Made by a program: the position numbers and the translations under genes. The notes under the pieces were generated by a model. That model searched no databases. It saw only the letters and a list, made by a program, of their open reading frames with translations, and had not been told where the DNA came from. A stretch of 13,317 nucleotides of DNA. Origin: DATEAV01 sp964575425. GTDB lineage: Bacteria; Chloroflexota; Anaerolineae; Anaerolineales; E44-bin32. Below are positions 1 through 6,541 of this stretch, piece after piece (the first letter of the stretch is position 1; every line of letters starts with the position of its first letter). Where the stretch lies: the NCBI GenBank assembly GCA_964575425.1, contig CAZNRD010000064.1, forward strand, positions 1 through 13,317, read 5' to 3'.

Positions 1-1
1 T

Positions 2-55
2 GGAAGCGCGTCGGTGTGCGGAGCCGACTACGACATCCTGCGCGTGCCGGAGTAG
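2..55 (+). CDS. C-terminal tail of an unidentified gene (partial)
   Basis: The window opens inside what looks like the end of a reading frame: 17 codons ending in TAG at 53-55, with residues GADYDILRVPE just before the stop. Nearly every third position is G or C, as in the real genes further right. The part visible is too short to assign a family. Its orientation matches the sugar-related genes that follow, so it may belong to the same surface-polysaccharide region, but that is inference. Confidence 0.35.
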   Translation, partial: GSASVCGADYDILRVPE

Positions 56-120
56 TACGCGTCCGTTCCACCCGACCATGGCAGTGCGAGGTCTCCCCAC
101 GTTGGGATCGCTCGCTACTC

Positions 121-133
121 AAGGAGACAAATG
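121..133 (+). promoter_or_regulatory. Strong Shine-Dalgarno ahead of a broken reading frame
   Basis: AAGGAG at 121-126 stands 4 nt ahead of an ATG at 131, a good ribosome-binding arrangement. The frame it opens runs 82 codons to 379, but its product is Arg/Pro/His-rich, resembles nothing I know, and overlaps the epimerase remnant in another frame. It may be the start of a gene whose body has been lost or frameshifted. The rest of 56-248 shows no recognisable gene, promoter or repeat. Confidence 0.3.
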
Positions 134-248
134 AACCACACACGCTGGGCGAGAAGCATCCGGATCCGAACCCGACCGGGATTTCTCCCTTCCGCAATCC
201 CTGTCCGGGGACTAGAATTCCAAATGGGTTCACCGGACACTGCAACCA

Positions 249-443
249 GTGCGCATCCTCGTCACTGGCGGGAGCGGTCTGATCGGATTGGAGGCTGTCA
301 CCTTCTTCGACGCCCTTGGCTTCAAGGGCTTGGGCATGGACACTGGCCAACAGGCAGGCGGCGTCGCCTCACGAGCTAGCCGCAACGTGCAGGGGCACAA
401 CACGCGCAGCGGGAACAGTCATCGAGGGTCATGCCGCGGCTGA
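249..443 (+). pseudogene. N-terminal remnant of an NAD-dependent sugar-nucleotide epimerase
   Basis: The frame opening at GTG 249 begins MRILVTGGSGLIG, followed by LEAVTFFDALGFKGLGMD. This is the first beta-strand, the glycine-rich NAD-binding loop (TGGxGxIG, residues 6-13) and the acidic end of strand 2 of an extended short-chain dehydrogenase, closest in style to CDP-paratose/tyvelose or UDP-glucose epimerases. Similarity stops after about 32 residues and the frame ends at 64 codons, against roughly 300-350 for the family. The YxxxK catalytic motif and substrate domain are missing. No convincing ribosome-binding site precedes the GTG. It is best read as a decayed gene, probably left from a sugar-nucleotide or surface-polysaccharide cluster. 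Confidence 0.55.
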
Positions 444-461
444 TAAACGCACACGCTACAG

Positions 462-1586
462 ATGAGGACCACACTTCTGGGCCGAAGTACCACGAGCATG
501 TCCCCTGCGGAATCGGGCGGGAGCCAGGGAAATCCAAGCGCAGCCGAGACTTCACGCGGTTCGACCAAATGCTCAGATTGGTCCTCCCTGGCCATCCGCG
601 TTCTGCTCGGGCTTTCGGCGTTCTTCATTATTGTTCTTTCAACTCGGTGGGGACCCGCACTCGGCGATGACTCATATGCCTACATCAAGCCAGCGCGCGA
701 TGCTCTGGCAGGCCAGCCGATGCAGTTCAATCCGTCCTTCCCGCCACTGCTGCCGATGGTACTCGCCGCAGTTGGGCACCTGGGGGTTGAGCCGCTGGTC
801 GGCATACGCTTCCTGAATGCGGCGCTCTTTGCGACCACAGTGCTCCTCGCATACGAACTGCTTGCGAAGGTGGGAAATCGCCCACGCGCGATTGCCTTCC
901 TCGGAGCCGCCTCCATCCTCCTCTCTGCGCGCCTGATTGAGCTCTTTGCCTCGGCCATGAGTGAGCCTCTCTATCTGACTCTAGCTCTCGGAGGCGTGCT
1001 TGCCGCGGTCAGGTACTTCGACCGGCCTTGGCCCGCGTGGCTTGTCGCATCAGGCCTTCTCGTGGGGCTCGCCGCCCTCACACGTTACGCAGGTGTTGCT
1101 TGCATCCTGGCGGTGGCCTCCGCTCTCCTGATCCGCTCCCATCGCAGCACGGAGAAACGGGCAGCTGAGGTCTTTGTGTTTGCCGCCATGAGCTGCACAC
1201 CCCTTGGGGCCTACGTGGCCCGCAACGTGCTCACATTGGGCCGTCCTGTGGGCCAAGGACATTGGTCTTGGGCTCTCGTGCGGGAATTCCCATGGAGGTC
1301 TCTTGTCCGTAACTCCGTCGACTGGCTCTTGCCCGGCAAGTTTGTCGCGGGGCTTGAGGACGAGATCGTGTTGGTAGCTGCAGTCACTGTCGCAGCAACG
1401 ATGGCGGGATACATGATACTGTACAGAGAGCCCCTCGCCGGCATCCTCGCACGGCAGCTGCGCCAGGATGCTCATCTTGTCCTCATCTTGTATGGGACCT
1501 CGACCCTTATCATGCTTGCCTTCAGTCGCGGGTTGTTCTCGGGGGGGACAGCTTCAACCGACGCTACCTCGGCCCCGTGCAGGTGA
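462..1586 (+). CDS. GT39/GT-C-like membrane glycosyltransferase, N-terminal part (frameshifted)
   Basis: A polytopic membrane protein with roughly nine or ten hydrophobic segments, the first near residues 44-60. Just after it comes an extracytoplasmic loop with GDDSYAYIKPARDALAG; the Asp pair (69-70) sits where GT-C glycosyltransferases (PMT/ArnT-like, GT39) carry their catalytic Asp. Such enzymes move a sugar from a polyprenyl-phosphate donor to a lipid or protein acceptor on the outer face of the membrane. Intact family members run about 500 residues; this frame stops at 374 after a nonsense tail, and the missing C-terminal third follows in the -1 frame from about 1547. The start is uncertain: ATG 462 and ATG 498 both lack a clear Shine-Dalgarno. 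Codon use is less GC-biased than in the phosphate genes, consistent with a transferred surface-polysaccharide region. Family placement is fairly secure; the substrate is unknown. Confidence 0.7.
   Translation: MRTTLLGRSTTSMSPAESGGSQGNPSAAETSRGSTKCSDWSSLAIRVLLGLSAFFIIVLSTRWGPALGDDSYAYIKPARDALAGQPMQFNPSFPPLLPMVLAAVGHLGVEPLVGIRFLNAALFATTVLLAYELLAKVGNRPRAIAFLGAASILLSARLIELFASAMSEPLYLTLALGGVLAAVRYFDRPWPAWLVASGLLVGLAALTRYAGVACILAVASALLIRSHRSTEKRAAEVFVFAAMSCTPLGAYVARNVLTLGRPVGQGHWSWALVREFPWRSLVRNSVDWLLPGKFVAGLEDEIVLVAAVTVAATMAGYMILYREPLAGILARQLRQDAHLVLILYGTSTLIMLAFSRGLFSGGTASTDATSAPCR
1541..1547 (+). other. G7 run where the glycosyltransferase changes frame
   Basis: Seven consecutive G. The upstream frame reads TCG GGG GGG ACA. 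Moving back one base after the second GGG gives GAC AGC TTC AAC CGA CGC TAC, i.e. DSFNRRYLGP, which joins smoothly to the downstream frame and matches the RYL-x-P segment typical of these glycosyltransferases. The heptamer fits the X_XXX_XXX slippery pattern in the zero frame. A sequencing or assembly error (8 G read as 7) or a phase-variable tract would give the same picture. Confidence 0.6.
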
Positions 1587-2083
1587 CTGTCTTCCTCATT
1601 CTCTTCGGGCTCCTCGCCGCTGCCTACAATAGAGGTATAGGGCGGATGCGCGCCCTGATCCTGAGTGCTTGCCTTGCCTTCACAGTGCTGCTCGCTGTGC
1701 GGGCGGCGTGGACTGTGCGCTACCTATGGGCTGAGGGCAGCGGCTATTCCAGTCGTCGTTGGCACATCTCGGAAACAATGAGATATCTCAACCATCGGCC
1801 AGATGTCCCCGTAATGAGCACGGCTGCGCCAGGGGTGTACTTTTGGACCGGGCGACTGCCCCTGGACATTCCCCGCACCAACTCTCGCGAGGCGGCAATG
1901 GCATTCCTATGCCGCACAGGGGGTTTCCTGGTCATAATCGATTCAATGCCGACGGAATTCTACGGGGTAGATCATGAAGAACTAACTCGGGGCTTGGTTG
2001 TGGAACAGGATTTCAGCGAGGGCACTATCTACAGGATTGATCCCGGCGAGTGTGTGGAAACACCCGTACAGGCAGTTCAGTAA
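1577..2083 (+). CDS. GT39/GT-C-like membrane glycosyltransferase, C-terminal part (frameshifted)
   Basis: Continuation of the membrane glycosyltransferase in the -1 frame. Coding similarity already begins upstream of the nominal GTG 1577 (RRYLGP at 1559-1576), so this GTG is probably an internal Val rather than a true start; no ribosome-binding site precedes it. Two hydrophobic segments (about residues 3-18 and 25-45) are followed by a soluble tail with HISETMRYLNHRPDVPVMST and YFWTGRLPLDIPRT. This is the usual external C-terminal domain of such proteins, where a 'W..S..iryL' helix leads into a small alpha/beta fold. Joined with the upstream part, the protein is about 530-540 residues, the normal family size. 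The gene ends at TAA 2081-2083 and converges on phoU. Confidence 0.7.
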   Translation: MQVTVFLILFGLLAAAYNRGIGRMRALILSACLAFTVLLAVRAAWTVRYLWAEGSGYSSRRWHISETMRYLNHRPDVPVMSTAAPGVYFWTGRLPLDIPRTNSREAAMAFLCRTGGFLVIIDSMPTEFYGVDHEELTRGLVVEQDFSEGTIYRIDPGECVETPVQAVQ

Positions 2084-2218
2084 CCCGAGTCTTGCCGCAG
2101 GGCCGTGGCAGGCCAAACAGCCGCGCAAGCGCTTCTGCCAAGACGCGCCGTTGCGCTACGCCAGCAGGTGTGGGGGCCTCGCCCGAGGAAGCGTCAGACT
2201 GCGCAGCCGACCTTTGTG

Positions 2219-2881
2219 CTACGGATTCAACTCCCTCATATTGCCCGTCGTCATGAAAACGACCCTCTCGGCGATGTTGGTCACCCGGTCGCCGATGCGC
2301 TCCAGGTTGTGGGCGCACCACAGCAGATAGGTGCCGCGCGTCACCGTGGTCGGGTCGCGCGCCATGATCTCAACCAGCTCGTCGAAGACGGCCTTGTAGA
2401 GCTGATCGATCTCGGTATCGCGGCGGGCGATCTCCCTGGCCAAGCCAGCATCGCGATCGACAAAGGCCTTCAGGCTGTCGCGCAGCATCTCGCGCGCCGT
2501 CTGCGTCATGCGCGGGATGTCGATCAGCGGCTTGAGCAGCGGCTCATCGCCCATGCGCAGCACGGTCTTGGCGATGCCCGCCGCGTGGTCCGCCATACGT
2601 TCCATGTCCACGACGATATTCATGGCCGCCACCACCGCCCGCAGATCGCCCGCCGCCGGCTGCTGCGTGGCGATCAGCGCCAGGCACGCCTCTTCGATCT
2701 GGAAGCGCAGCGCGTTGACCTCCACGTCGTGATCGATGATGTGCCTGGCCAGCACTCGATCGCGCTGACGCAGGCACTCCAGCGCCCTCTCCATCGCCTG
2801 ATCCACCATTTCGCCGAGACGCAGCAGATCGTCCTGCACCCGGGCAAACTCCCGGTCGTAGGCCGTTCGCATCCCTGCCAT
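2219..2881 (-). CDS. phoU: Phosphate-signalling protein PhoU
   Basis: A 220-residue, all-helical cytoplasmic protein with the two tandem PhoU repeats of the family. Each repeat carries the metal-binding E-x-x-x-D helix: VDMERMADHA (residues 91-100) and HNLERIGDRVTNIAE (191-205). PhoU binds the PstB ATPase and the phosphate sensor kinase, damping Pho signalling and limiting Pst uptake when phosphate is plentiful. I place the start at ATG 2881 because a purine-rich Shine-Dalgarno (GGAGGAGG within 2882-2899) directly precedes it and the length then fits the family. A GTG at 2908 overlaps the pstB stop as GTGA but would translate that Shine-Dalgarno as residues. The gene follows pstB by 23 nt and is presumably co-transcribed with it. 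Confidence 0.93.
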   Translation of the reverse strand: MAGMRTAYDREFARVQDDLLRLGEMVDQAMERALECLRQRDRVLARHIIDHDVEVNALRFQIEEACLALIATQQPAAGDLRAVVAAMNIVVDMERMADHAAGIAKTVLRMGDEPLLKPLIDIPRMTQTAREMLRDSLKAFVDRDAGLAREIARRDTEIDQLYKAVFDELVEIMARDPTTVTRGTYLLWCAHNLERIGDRVTNIAERVVFMTTGNMRELNP

Positions 2882-2904
2882 ACCCTCCTCCTCCCTCCCC
2901 GCGC

Positions 2905-3678
2905 TCACCCGTGCCGACCCGTTACGTAGCCCTCGGTCAACGCATTGGCCGGCCGGGTGAAGACCTTCTCCGTCACATCGTATTCGATCAGCTCGCCCAG
3001 CCAGAACAGACCGGTGATATCGGATACACGCGCCGCCTGCTGCATGTTGTGCGTCACAATCACGATCGTGAACTCGGCCTCCAACTCGCGGATCACGTCC
3101 TCGATGTGTCTGGTGGCGATCGGATCCAGCGCCGAACAGGGTTCATCCATCAGGATGACCTCCGGCTCCACCGCCAACACGCGAGCGATGCACAGCCGCT
3201 GCTGTTCCCCCAGCGAAAGCTCAAGGGCGTTCCCTCTCAGCTCATCCTTCACCAGGTCCCACAGGTCCGCCTGGCGCAGGGCCCGTTCCACGCGTGCCTC
3301 CAGTTCGGCACGGTCCCGACACTCGCCGAGGACGCGCGGGCCGAAGGCGACGTTGTCGAAGACCGACTGGGGAAAGGGGTTCGGCTTCTGGAAGACCATC
3401 CCCACCCGACGCCGCAGCTCGACAACATCCATCCCGGCCCGATACACGTCCACCCCATCCAGGCGAACCTCGCCCTCGACGCGGGTGTGCGGGATGGTGT
3501 CGTTCATGCGGTTGAGGCAGCGCAGGAAGGTCGACTTGCCGCAGCCCGAAGGGCCGATAAGCGCGGTCACCCGGCGCGGGGCGATGTCGAGCGAGACGTT
3601 GTGCAGCGCCCGGCTGGGTCCGTAGTAGAAGTCTAGATTCCGGATTGCGAACTTCGGTGCGTTCTCGCTCTGCGACAT
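2905..3678 (-). CDS. pstB: Phosphate ABC transporter ATP-binding protein PstB (copy 1)
   Basis: A 257-residue cytoplasmic ATPase of the Pst phosphate importer. In order: Walker A GPSGCGKST (42-50), PstB-specific FLRCLNRMND (51-60), Q-loop GMVFQKPNPFP (93-103, Gln97), ABC signature LSLGEQQR (154-161), Walker B VILMDEP (174-180) with catalytic Glu179, the PstB-typical CSALDP (181-186), and H-loop VTHNMQQAAR (208-217, His210). The signature departs from LSGGQQQR: Gly-2 is Leu and Gln is Glu. Start ATG 3678 gives family length; the frame stays open far upstream across pstS on the opposite strand, which is a GC-rich artefact. No Shine-Dalgarno is present, but a TACAAT box lies 7 nt ahead of the ATG, fitting a leaderless transcript. 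It heads a leftward pstB-phoU unit, divergent from pstS. Confidence 0.95.
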   Translation of the reverse strand: MSQSENAPKFAIRNLDFYYGPSRALHNVSLDIAPRRVTALIGPSGCGKSTFLRCLNRMNDTIPHTRVEGEVRLDGVDVYRAGMDVVELRRRVGMVFQKPNPFPQSVFDNVAFGPRVLGECRDRAELEARVERALRQADLWDLVKDELRGNALELSLGEQQRLCIARVLAVEPEVILMDEPCSALDPIATRHIEDVIRELEAEFTIVIVTHNMQQAARVSDITGLFWLGELIEYDVTEKVFTRPANALTEGYVTGRHG

Positions 3679-3685
3679 CGGGGAA

Positions 3686-3691
3686 ATTGTA
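3686..3691 (-). promoter_or_regulatory. -10 box for pstB-phoU, leaderless arrangement
   Basis: Read on the minus strand, TACAAT ends 7 nt before the pstB ATG (3678), so transcription should begin at or within a base of the start codon. No Shine-Dalgarno is seen in between. I find no TTGACA-like -35 at 16-18 nt, which fits an activator-dependent promoter such as one served by a PhoB/PhoP regulator; no recognisable Pho box could be pointed out. Confidence 0.55.
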
Positions 3692-3737
3692 CACCCATCC
3701 CTGCCGCCCCCGCGCTGGCCATGGGCAGCCCAAGGAC

Positions 3738-3746
3738 TGCTATAAT
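3738..3746 (+). promoter_or_regulatory. Extended -10 box for the pstSCA-pstB2 arm, leaderless arrangement
   Basis: TGC followed by a perfect TATAAT (3741-3746) is an extended -10. It ends 7 nt ahead of ATG 3754, so the predicted transcript starts at or beside that ATG. A -35 is poor (TGGCCA at 3716-3721, 19 nt away). CTGCC at 3701-3705 and GGCAG at 3724-3728 form a short inverted repeat between the two divergent -10 boxes that could be a shared regulator site (weak). Confidence 0.6.
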
Positions 3747-3753
3747 GGCATCG

Positions 3754-4641
3754 ATGCGCCCCCGTTACCTCGGCCTGGTCCTGATGTGCATGACGACGGC
3801 GCTTGCGACTAGCTGCCGGGTTCCCGCCGACCAGATCGCCGCTCCCTCCGCCCCGCAACTCCTCATCGAGAACAAAGGTTCCGACACGATGGTCAACCTG
3901 GCCCTTGCCTGGGCGGAGGCCTATCAGATGTTTCATCCGGAGGTGCGCATCTCGGTCAGCGGCGGCGGCTCGGGCACGGGCATCGCTGCTCTGATCAACG
4001 GCACCGTCGACATCGCCAACGCCTCGCGCCGGATCAAGCCGGAGGAGGTTACCGCGGCCGAGGCGAACGGCGTGCAGCCCGTCGAGTTCATCGTGGCCCG
4101 CGACGCCATCGCCATCATCGTCCACCCCGACAACCCAATCGAGCACCTCACCCTCGAGCAGCTCTCCGACATCTACAGCGGCAAGATCAGCAACTGGACT
4201 GAACTCGGCGGCGATGATAGACCGATCGTCCGTCTTTCGCGCGAGACCAACTCCGGAACGCACGTGTACTTCCTCGAAGAGGTCGTCCGCCTTGGGAATC
4301 CCAACAACACGACGCTGTTCGCCGCCGAGACGCTGCTCATCCCGTCCTCCGAGGGCATCGGCGCCGAGATCCGCACCAATCCCAATGCCATTGGCTACGA
4401 CGGCCTGGGCTATGTCACACCCGACATGAAGGTGATCGCCGTCGGCGTCGGCCCCGCGGGGCCCTTCATCCTGCCGTCAGCCGAAACCGTCAACGCCGGC
4501 CAGTATCCTATCGCACGTGACCTCTATGCCTACACCGATGGCACACCGCAGGCCGCCGTGGCTGCCTACCTCGAGTGGCTGCTCAGCCCGCAGGCTCAAG
4601 CCATCGTGACGCAGCTCGGGTTCGTGCCGGTGCTGTATTGA
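3754..4641 (+). CDS. pstS: Phosphate-binding lipoprotein PstS
   Basis: A 295-residue extracytoplasmic phosphate-binding protein. The N-terminus is a lipoprotein signal: RPR, a hydrophobic core, then LATSC with Cys21 as the lipidation site (the -3 residue is Ala, slightly off the consensus lipobox). Phosphate-contact segments are visible: GSDTM (42-46), SGGGSGTGIAAL (69-80) and RETNSGTH (163-170). It hands phosphate to the PstC/PstA channel. Two in-frame ATGs lie upstream (3721 and 3745); I choose 3754 because the TATAAT box covers or follows the others and places the transcript start at this codon, and because the signal peptide then has normal length. First gene of the rightward arm, 7 nt ahead of pstC. 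Confidence 0.95.
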   Translation: MRPRYLGLVLMCMTTALATSCRVPADQIAAPSAPQLLIENKGSDTMVNLALAWAEAYQMFHPEVRISVSGGGSGTGIAALINGTVDIANASRRIKPEEVTAAEANGVQPVEFIVARDAIAIIVHPDNPIEHLTLEQLSDIYSGKISNWTELGGDDRPIVRLSRETNSGTHVYFLEEVVRLGNPNNTTLFAAETLLIPSSEGIGAEIRTNPNAIGYDGLGYVTPDMKVIAVGVGPAGPFILPSAETVNAGQYPIARDLYAYTDGTPQAAVAAYLEWLLSPQAQAIVTQLGFVPVLY

Positions 4642-4648
4642 GGCCGCC

Positions 4649-5542
4649 ATGCGCGACCAGGGCTGGGCCGAGTTCGCCATCAACCGCCTGATCAAGGCTG
4701 CTGGCTACTCGGCCATCCTGTTCATCCTGCTGATCTTCGCCTTCCTGCTACGCGAAGGCGCCCCTGCCCTGGCCGAAGTCCCGCTGCCGGTGCTGCTGGG
4801 CGCGCACTGGTATCCGATCGAGGGCCACTTCGGCCTGGCGCCGCTGATCGGCGGCTCGCTCCTGGTCACCCTTGGGGCAGCCTTGATGGCGGTCCCGTTG
4901 GGCATCGGCACCGCGATCTACATCGCCGAGATCGCTCCGCGCTGGGCGCGTGAGATCCTCAAACCCCTGGTCGAACTGCTCGCAGGCCTGCCATCTGTGC
5001 TGCTCGGCTTCCTCGGCATCATCGTCCTGGCGCCAGCCATCCGCCTGAGCCTCGACCTGCCCACTGGCCTGAGCGCCTTCACCGGCTCGATCCTGCTGGC
5101 GGCCATCTCGCTGCCCACGATTGTCAGCGTCGGCGAGGACGCCTTCGACGCCGTGCCCCGCTCCTATCGCGAAGCCGGGCTGGCCCTCGGCGCCACCCCA
5201 TGGCAGACCATCTGGCGGGTGACGCTACCCGCCGCCCGCTCCGGCGTGCTGACGGCGGTCATGCTCGGCATCGGACGCGCCATCGGCGAGACGATGGCGG
5301 TGATGATGGTCACCGGCAACGCACCCGTCCTCCCTCGCGGCCTCGGCGCCCTTTTCCACCCCGCCCGCACCATGACCGCCACCATCGCCGCCGAGATGGG
5401 CGAGGTCGCCAGCGGCAGCACGCACTACCATGTCTTGTTCCTCATCGGCATTCTTCTCTTCCTGATCTCCTTGGCCGTCAATCTGACGGCCTCCGCCTTC
5501 GCCTTCCGCGCCCGCAAGCGCGCCGAGCGAATCCTGTCGTGA
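4649..5542 (+). CDS. pstC: Phosphate ABC transporter permease PstC
   Basis: A 297-residue inner-membrane permease with about six hydrophobic segments, beginning near residues 18-34. It carries the permease EAA loop that docks on PstB (EAGLALGATPWQTIWRVTLP, 175-194) and the Pst-type segment GIGRAIGETMAV (207-218) in the following helix. The glycine/proline-rich AGLPSVLLGFLG (112-123) is also typical of the family. Together with PstA it forms the phosphate channel. ATG 4649 follows the pstS stop by 7 nt; GAGG, overlapping the pstS stop, serves as Shine-Dalgarno with 6 nt spacing, suggesting translational coupling. Length is normal for the shorter PstC proteins. Confidence 0.95.
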   Translation: MRDQGWAEFAINRLIKAAGYSAILFILLIFAFLLREGAPALAEVPLPVLLGAHWYPIEGHFGLAPLIGGSLLVTLGAALMAVPLGIGTAIYIAEIAPRWAREILKPLVELLAGLPSVLLGFLGIIVLAPAIRLSLDLPTGLSAFTGSILLAAISLPTIVSVGEDAFDAVPRSYREAGLALGATPWQTIWRVTLPAARSGVLTAVMLGIGRAIGETMAVMMVTGNAPVLPRGLGALFHPARTMTATIAAEMGEVASGSTHYHVLFLIGILLFLISLAVNLTASAFAFRARKRAERILS

Positions 5543-5552
5543 GGCGGGCAAG

Positions 5553-5687
5553 ATGACGCGGCGCGCCTCTCATCCTCAATCGATCACCGCTCGAGCCTCT
5601 CTTGCGCCGTCGTACTTGCCACCCCACGGACATCGAGGGAGTACCTTCTCCTCGCGCCACGCCACCATCGGAGGGCCGCGACGGTGA
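5553..5687 (+). CDS. Possible 44-residue ORF between pstC and pstA (doubtful)
   Basis: The 141 bp between pstC and pstA is long for this tightly packed arm. It holds an open frame from ATG 5553 to TGA 5685-5687, whose stop overlaps the pstA GTG start as GTGA. The product (MTRRASHPQSI...) is basic, Ser/Pro/His-rich, with no hydrophobic segment and no known similarity. Only a weak GAGGCGGG precedes the ATG. It could be a short translated leader coupling pstA to upstream translation, or chance in GC-rich DNA; I lean to chance. Confidence 0.18.
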   Translation: MTRRASHPQSITARASLAPSYLPPHGHRGSTFSSRHATIGGPRR

Positions 5688-6541
5688 GCGGTATCCGGAC
5701 GCGGCGTCTACATCAGCGAGCCGGGTATGCGGGGCTGACGCTCCTGGCCCTGGTCACCGTGACCCCGATCGCGGCAATCGTCCTCTACGTGGCCTGGAAG
5801 GGTGCGCCGGCCGTCTCCTGGGAGTTCCTCACCCAGGTGCCGCACGACGGCATGCGCGCCGGCGGCATCCTGCCTGCCATCGTCGGCACGTTCTGGCTCA
5901 CACTTGGCACCGGCTTGATCGCCGTCCCGCTGGGCATAGCAGCAGCCGTCTATCTGTCGGAATACGCTCCCGACAATCGCTGGACCCGCCTCATCCGCAT
6001 CGCCATCATCAACCTGGCTGGTATCCCCTCGGTCGTCTACGGCCTCTTCGGCCTCGGCCTGTTTGTCATCTTCCTGCGCTTCGGCACCAGCATCCTGGCA
6101 GGCTGTCTGACGCTGGCCATCATGACCCTGCCGGTGATCATCTCCACCACCGAAGAGGCCCTGCGTTCCGTCCCCAACAGCTTTCGCGTGGTCAGCGTCT
6201 CCCTCGGCGGCACACAGTGGCAGACGGTTCGGCGCATCATCCTGCCGCAGGCGCTGCCGGGAATCCTCACCGGCGTGATCCTTGGACTCGAGCGAGCCGC
6301 AGGCGAGACGGCACCCATCCTGTTCACCGTCGCCTCCTTCTACCTGCCTCGCCTGCCCTCCTCTCCCTTCGATGCCACCATGGCCTTGCCCTATCATCTC
6401 TTCGTCATCTCCACACAAGTGCCGGGGATGCCGATTCAGATTCAGTACGGCACGGCGCTGGTGTTGATGGTGTTCGTCCTCGGGATGAACTCGGCTGCCA
6501 CCCTCATTCGCTCCCGCGCACGCTCCAGGAGACAGTGGTGA
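5684..6541 (+). CDS. pstA: Phosphate ABC transporter permease PstA
   Basis: A 285-residue inner-membrane permease, partner of PstC. About six hydrophobic segments are visible. Family marks are AGIPSVVYGLFGLGLFV (112-128), the EAA loop FRVVSVSLGGTQWQTVRRII (167-186), and GLERAAGETAPI (201-212), the PstA counterpart of the PstC GIGRAIGETMAV helix. The GTG start at 5684 is supported by GGAGGG about 9 nt upstream and by a normal N-terminus (short basic stretch, then helix one). The stop overlaps the start of the second pstB by 4 nt (GTGA). Confidence 0.95.
   Translation: MSGIRTRRLHQRAGYAGLTLLALVTVTPIAAIVLYVAWKGAPAVSWEFLTQVPHDGMRAGGILPAIVGTFWLTLGTGLIAVPLGIAAAVYLSEYAPDNRWTRLIRIAIINLAGIPSVVYGLFGLGLFVIFLRFGTSILAGCLTLAIMTLPVIISTTEEALRSVPNSFRVVSVSLGGTQWQTVRRIILPQALPGILTGVILGLERAAGETAPILFTVASFYLPRLPSSPFDATMALPYHLFVISTQVPGMPIQIQYGTALVLMVFVLGMNSAATLIRSRARSRRQW

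Noticed and set aside
2084..2218. CCTC-GCCC-GAGG hairpin between the convergent glycosyltransferase and phoU genes as a bidirectional terminator
   Set aside because: The stem is only 4 bp and no T run follows on either strand.
2882..2908. GTG 2908 as the phoU start, overlapping the pstB stop as GTGA
   Set aside because: It would make the strong GGAGGAGG ribosome-binding stretch coding; ATG 2881 right after it gives the usual PhoU length. The overlap is noted as a weaker alternative.
3679..4263. Long in-frame extension of pstB (to 452 codons) running antisense across the 5' half of pstS
   Set aside because: Open only because of GC-rich codon structure opposite pstS; the added residues match no domain, and ATG 3678 gives normal PstB length with a promoter 7 nt upstream.
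5602..6537. 312-codon upstream extension of the second pstB frame through pstA
   Set aside because: The extension is Arg/His/Pro-rich shadow translation of pstA; GTG 6538 has a Shine-Dalgarno and a 4 nt overlap with the pstA stop.
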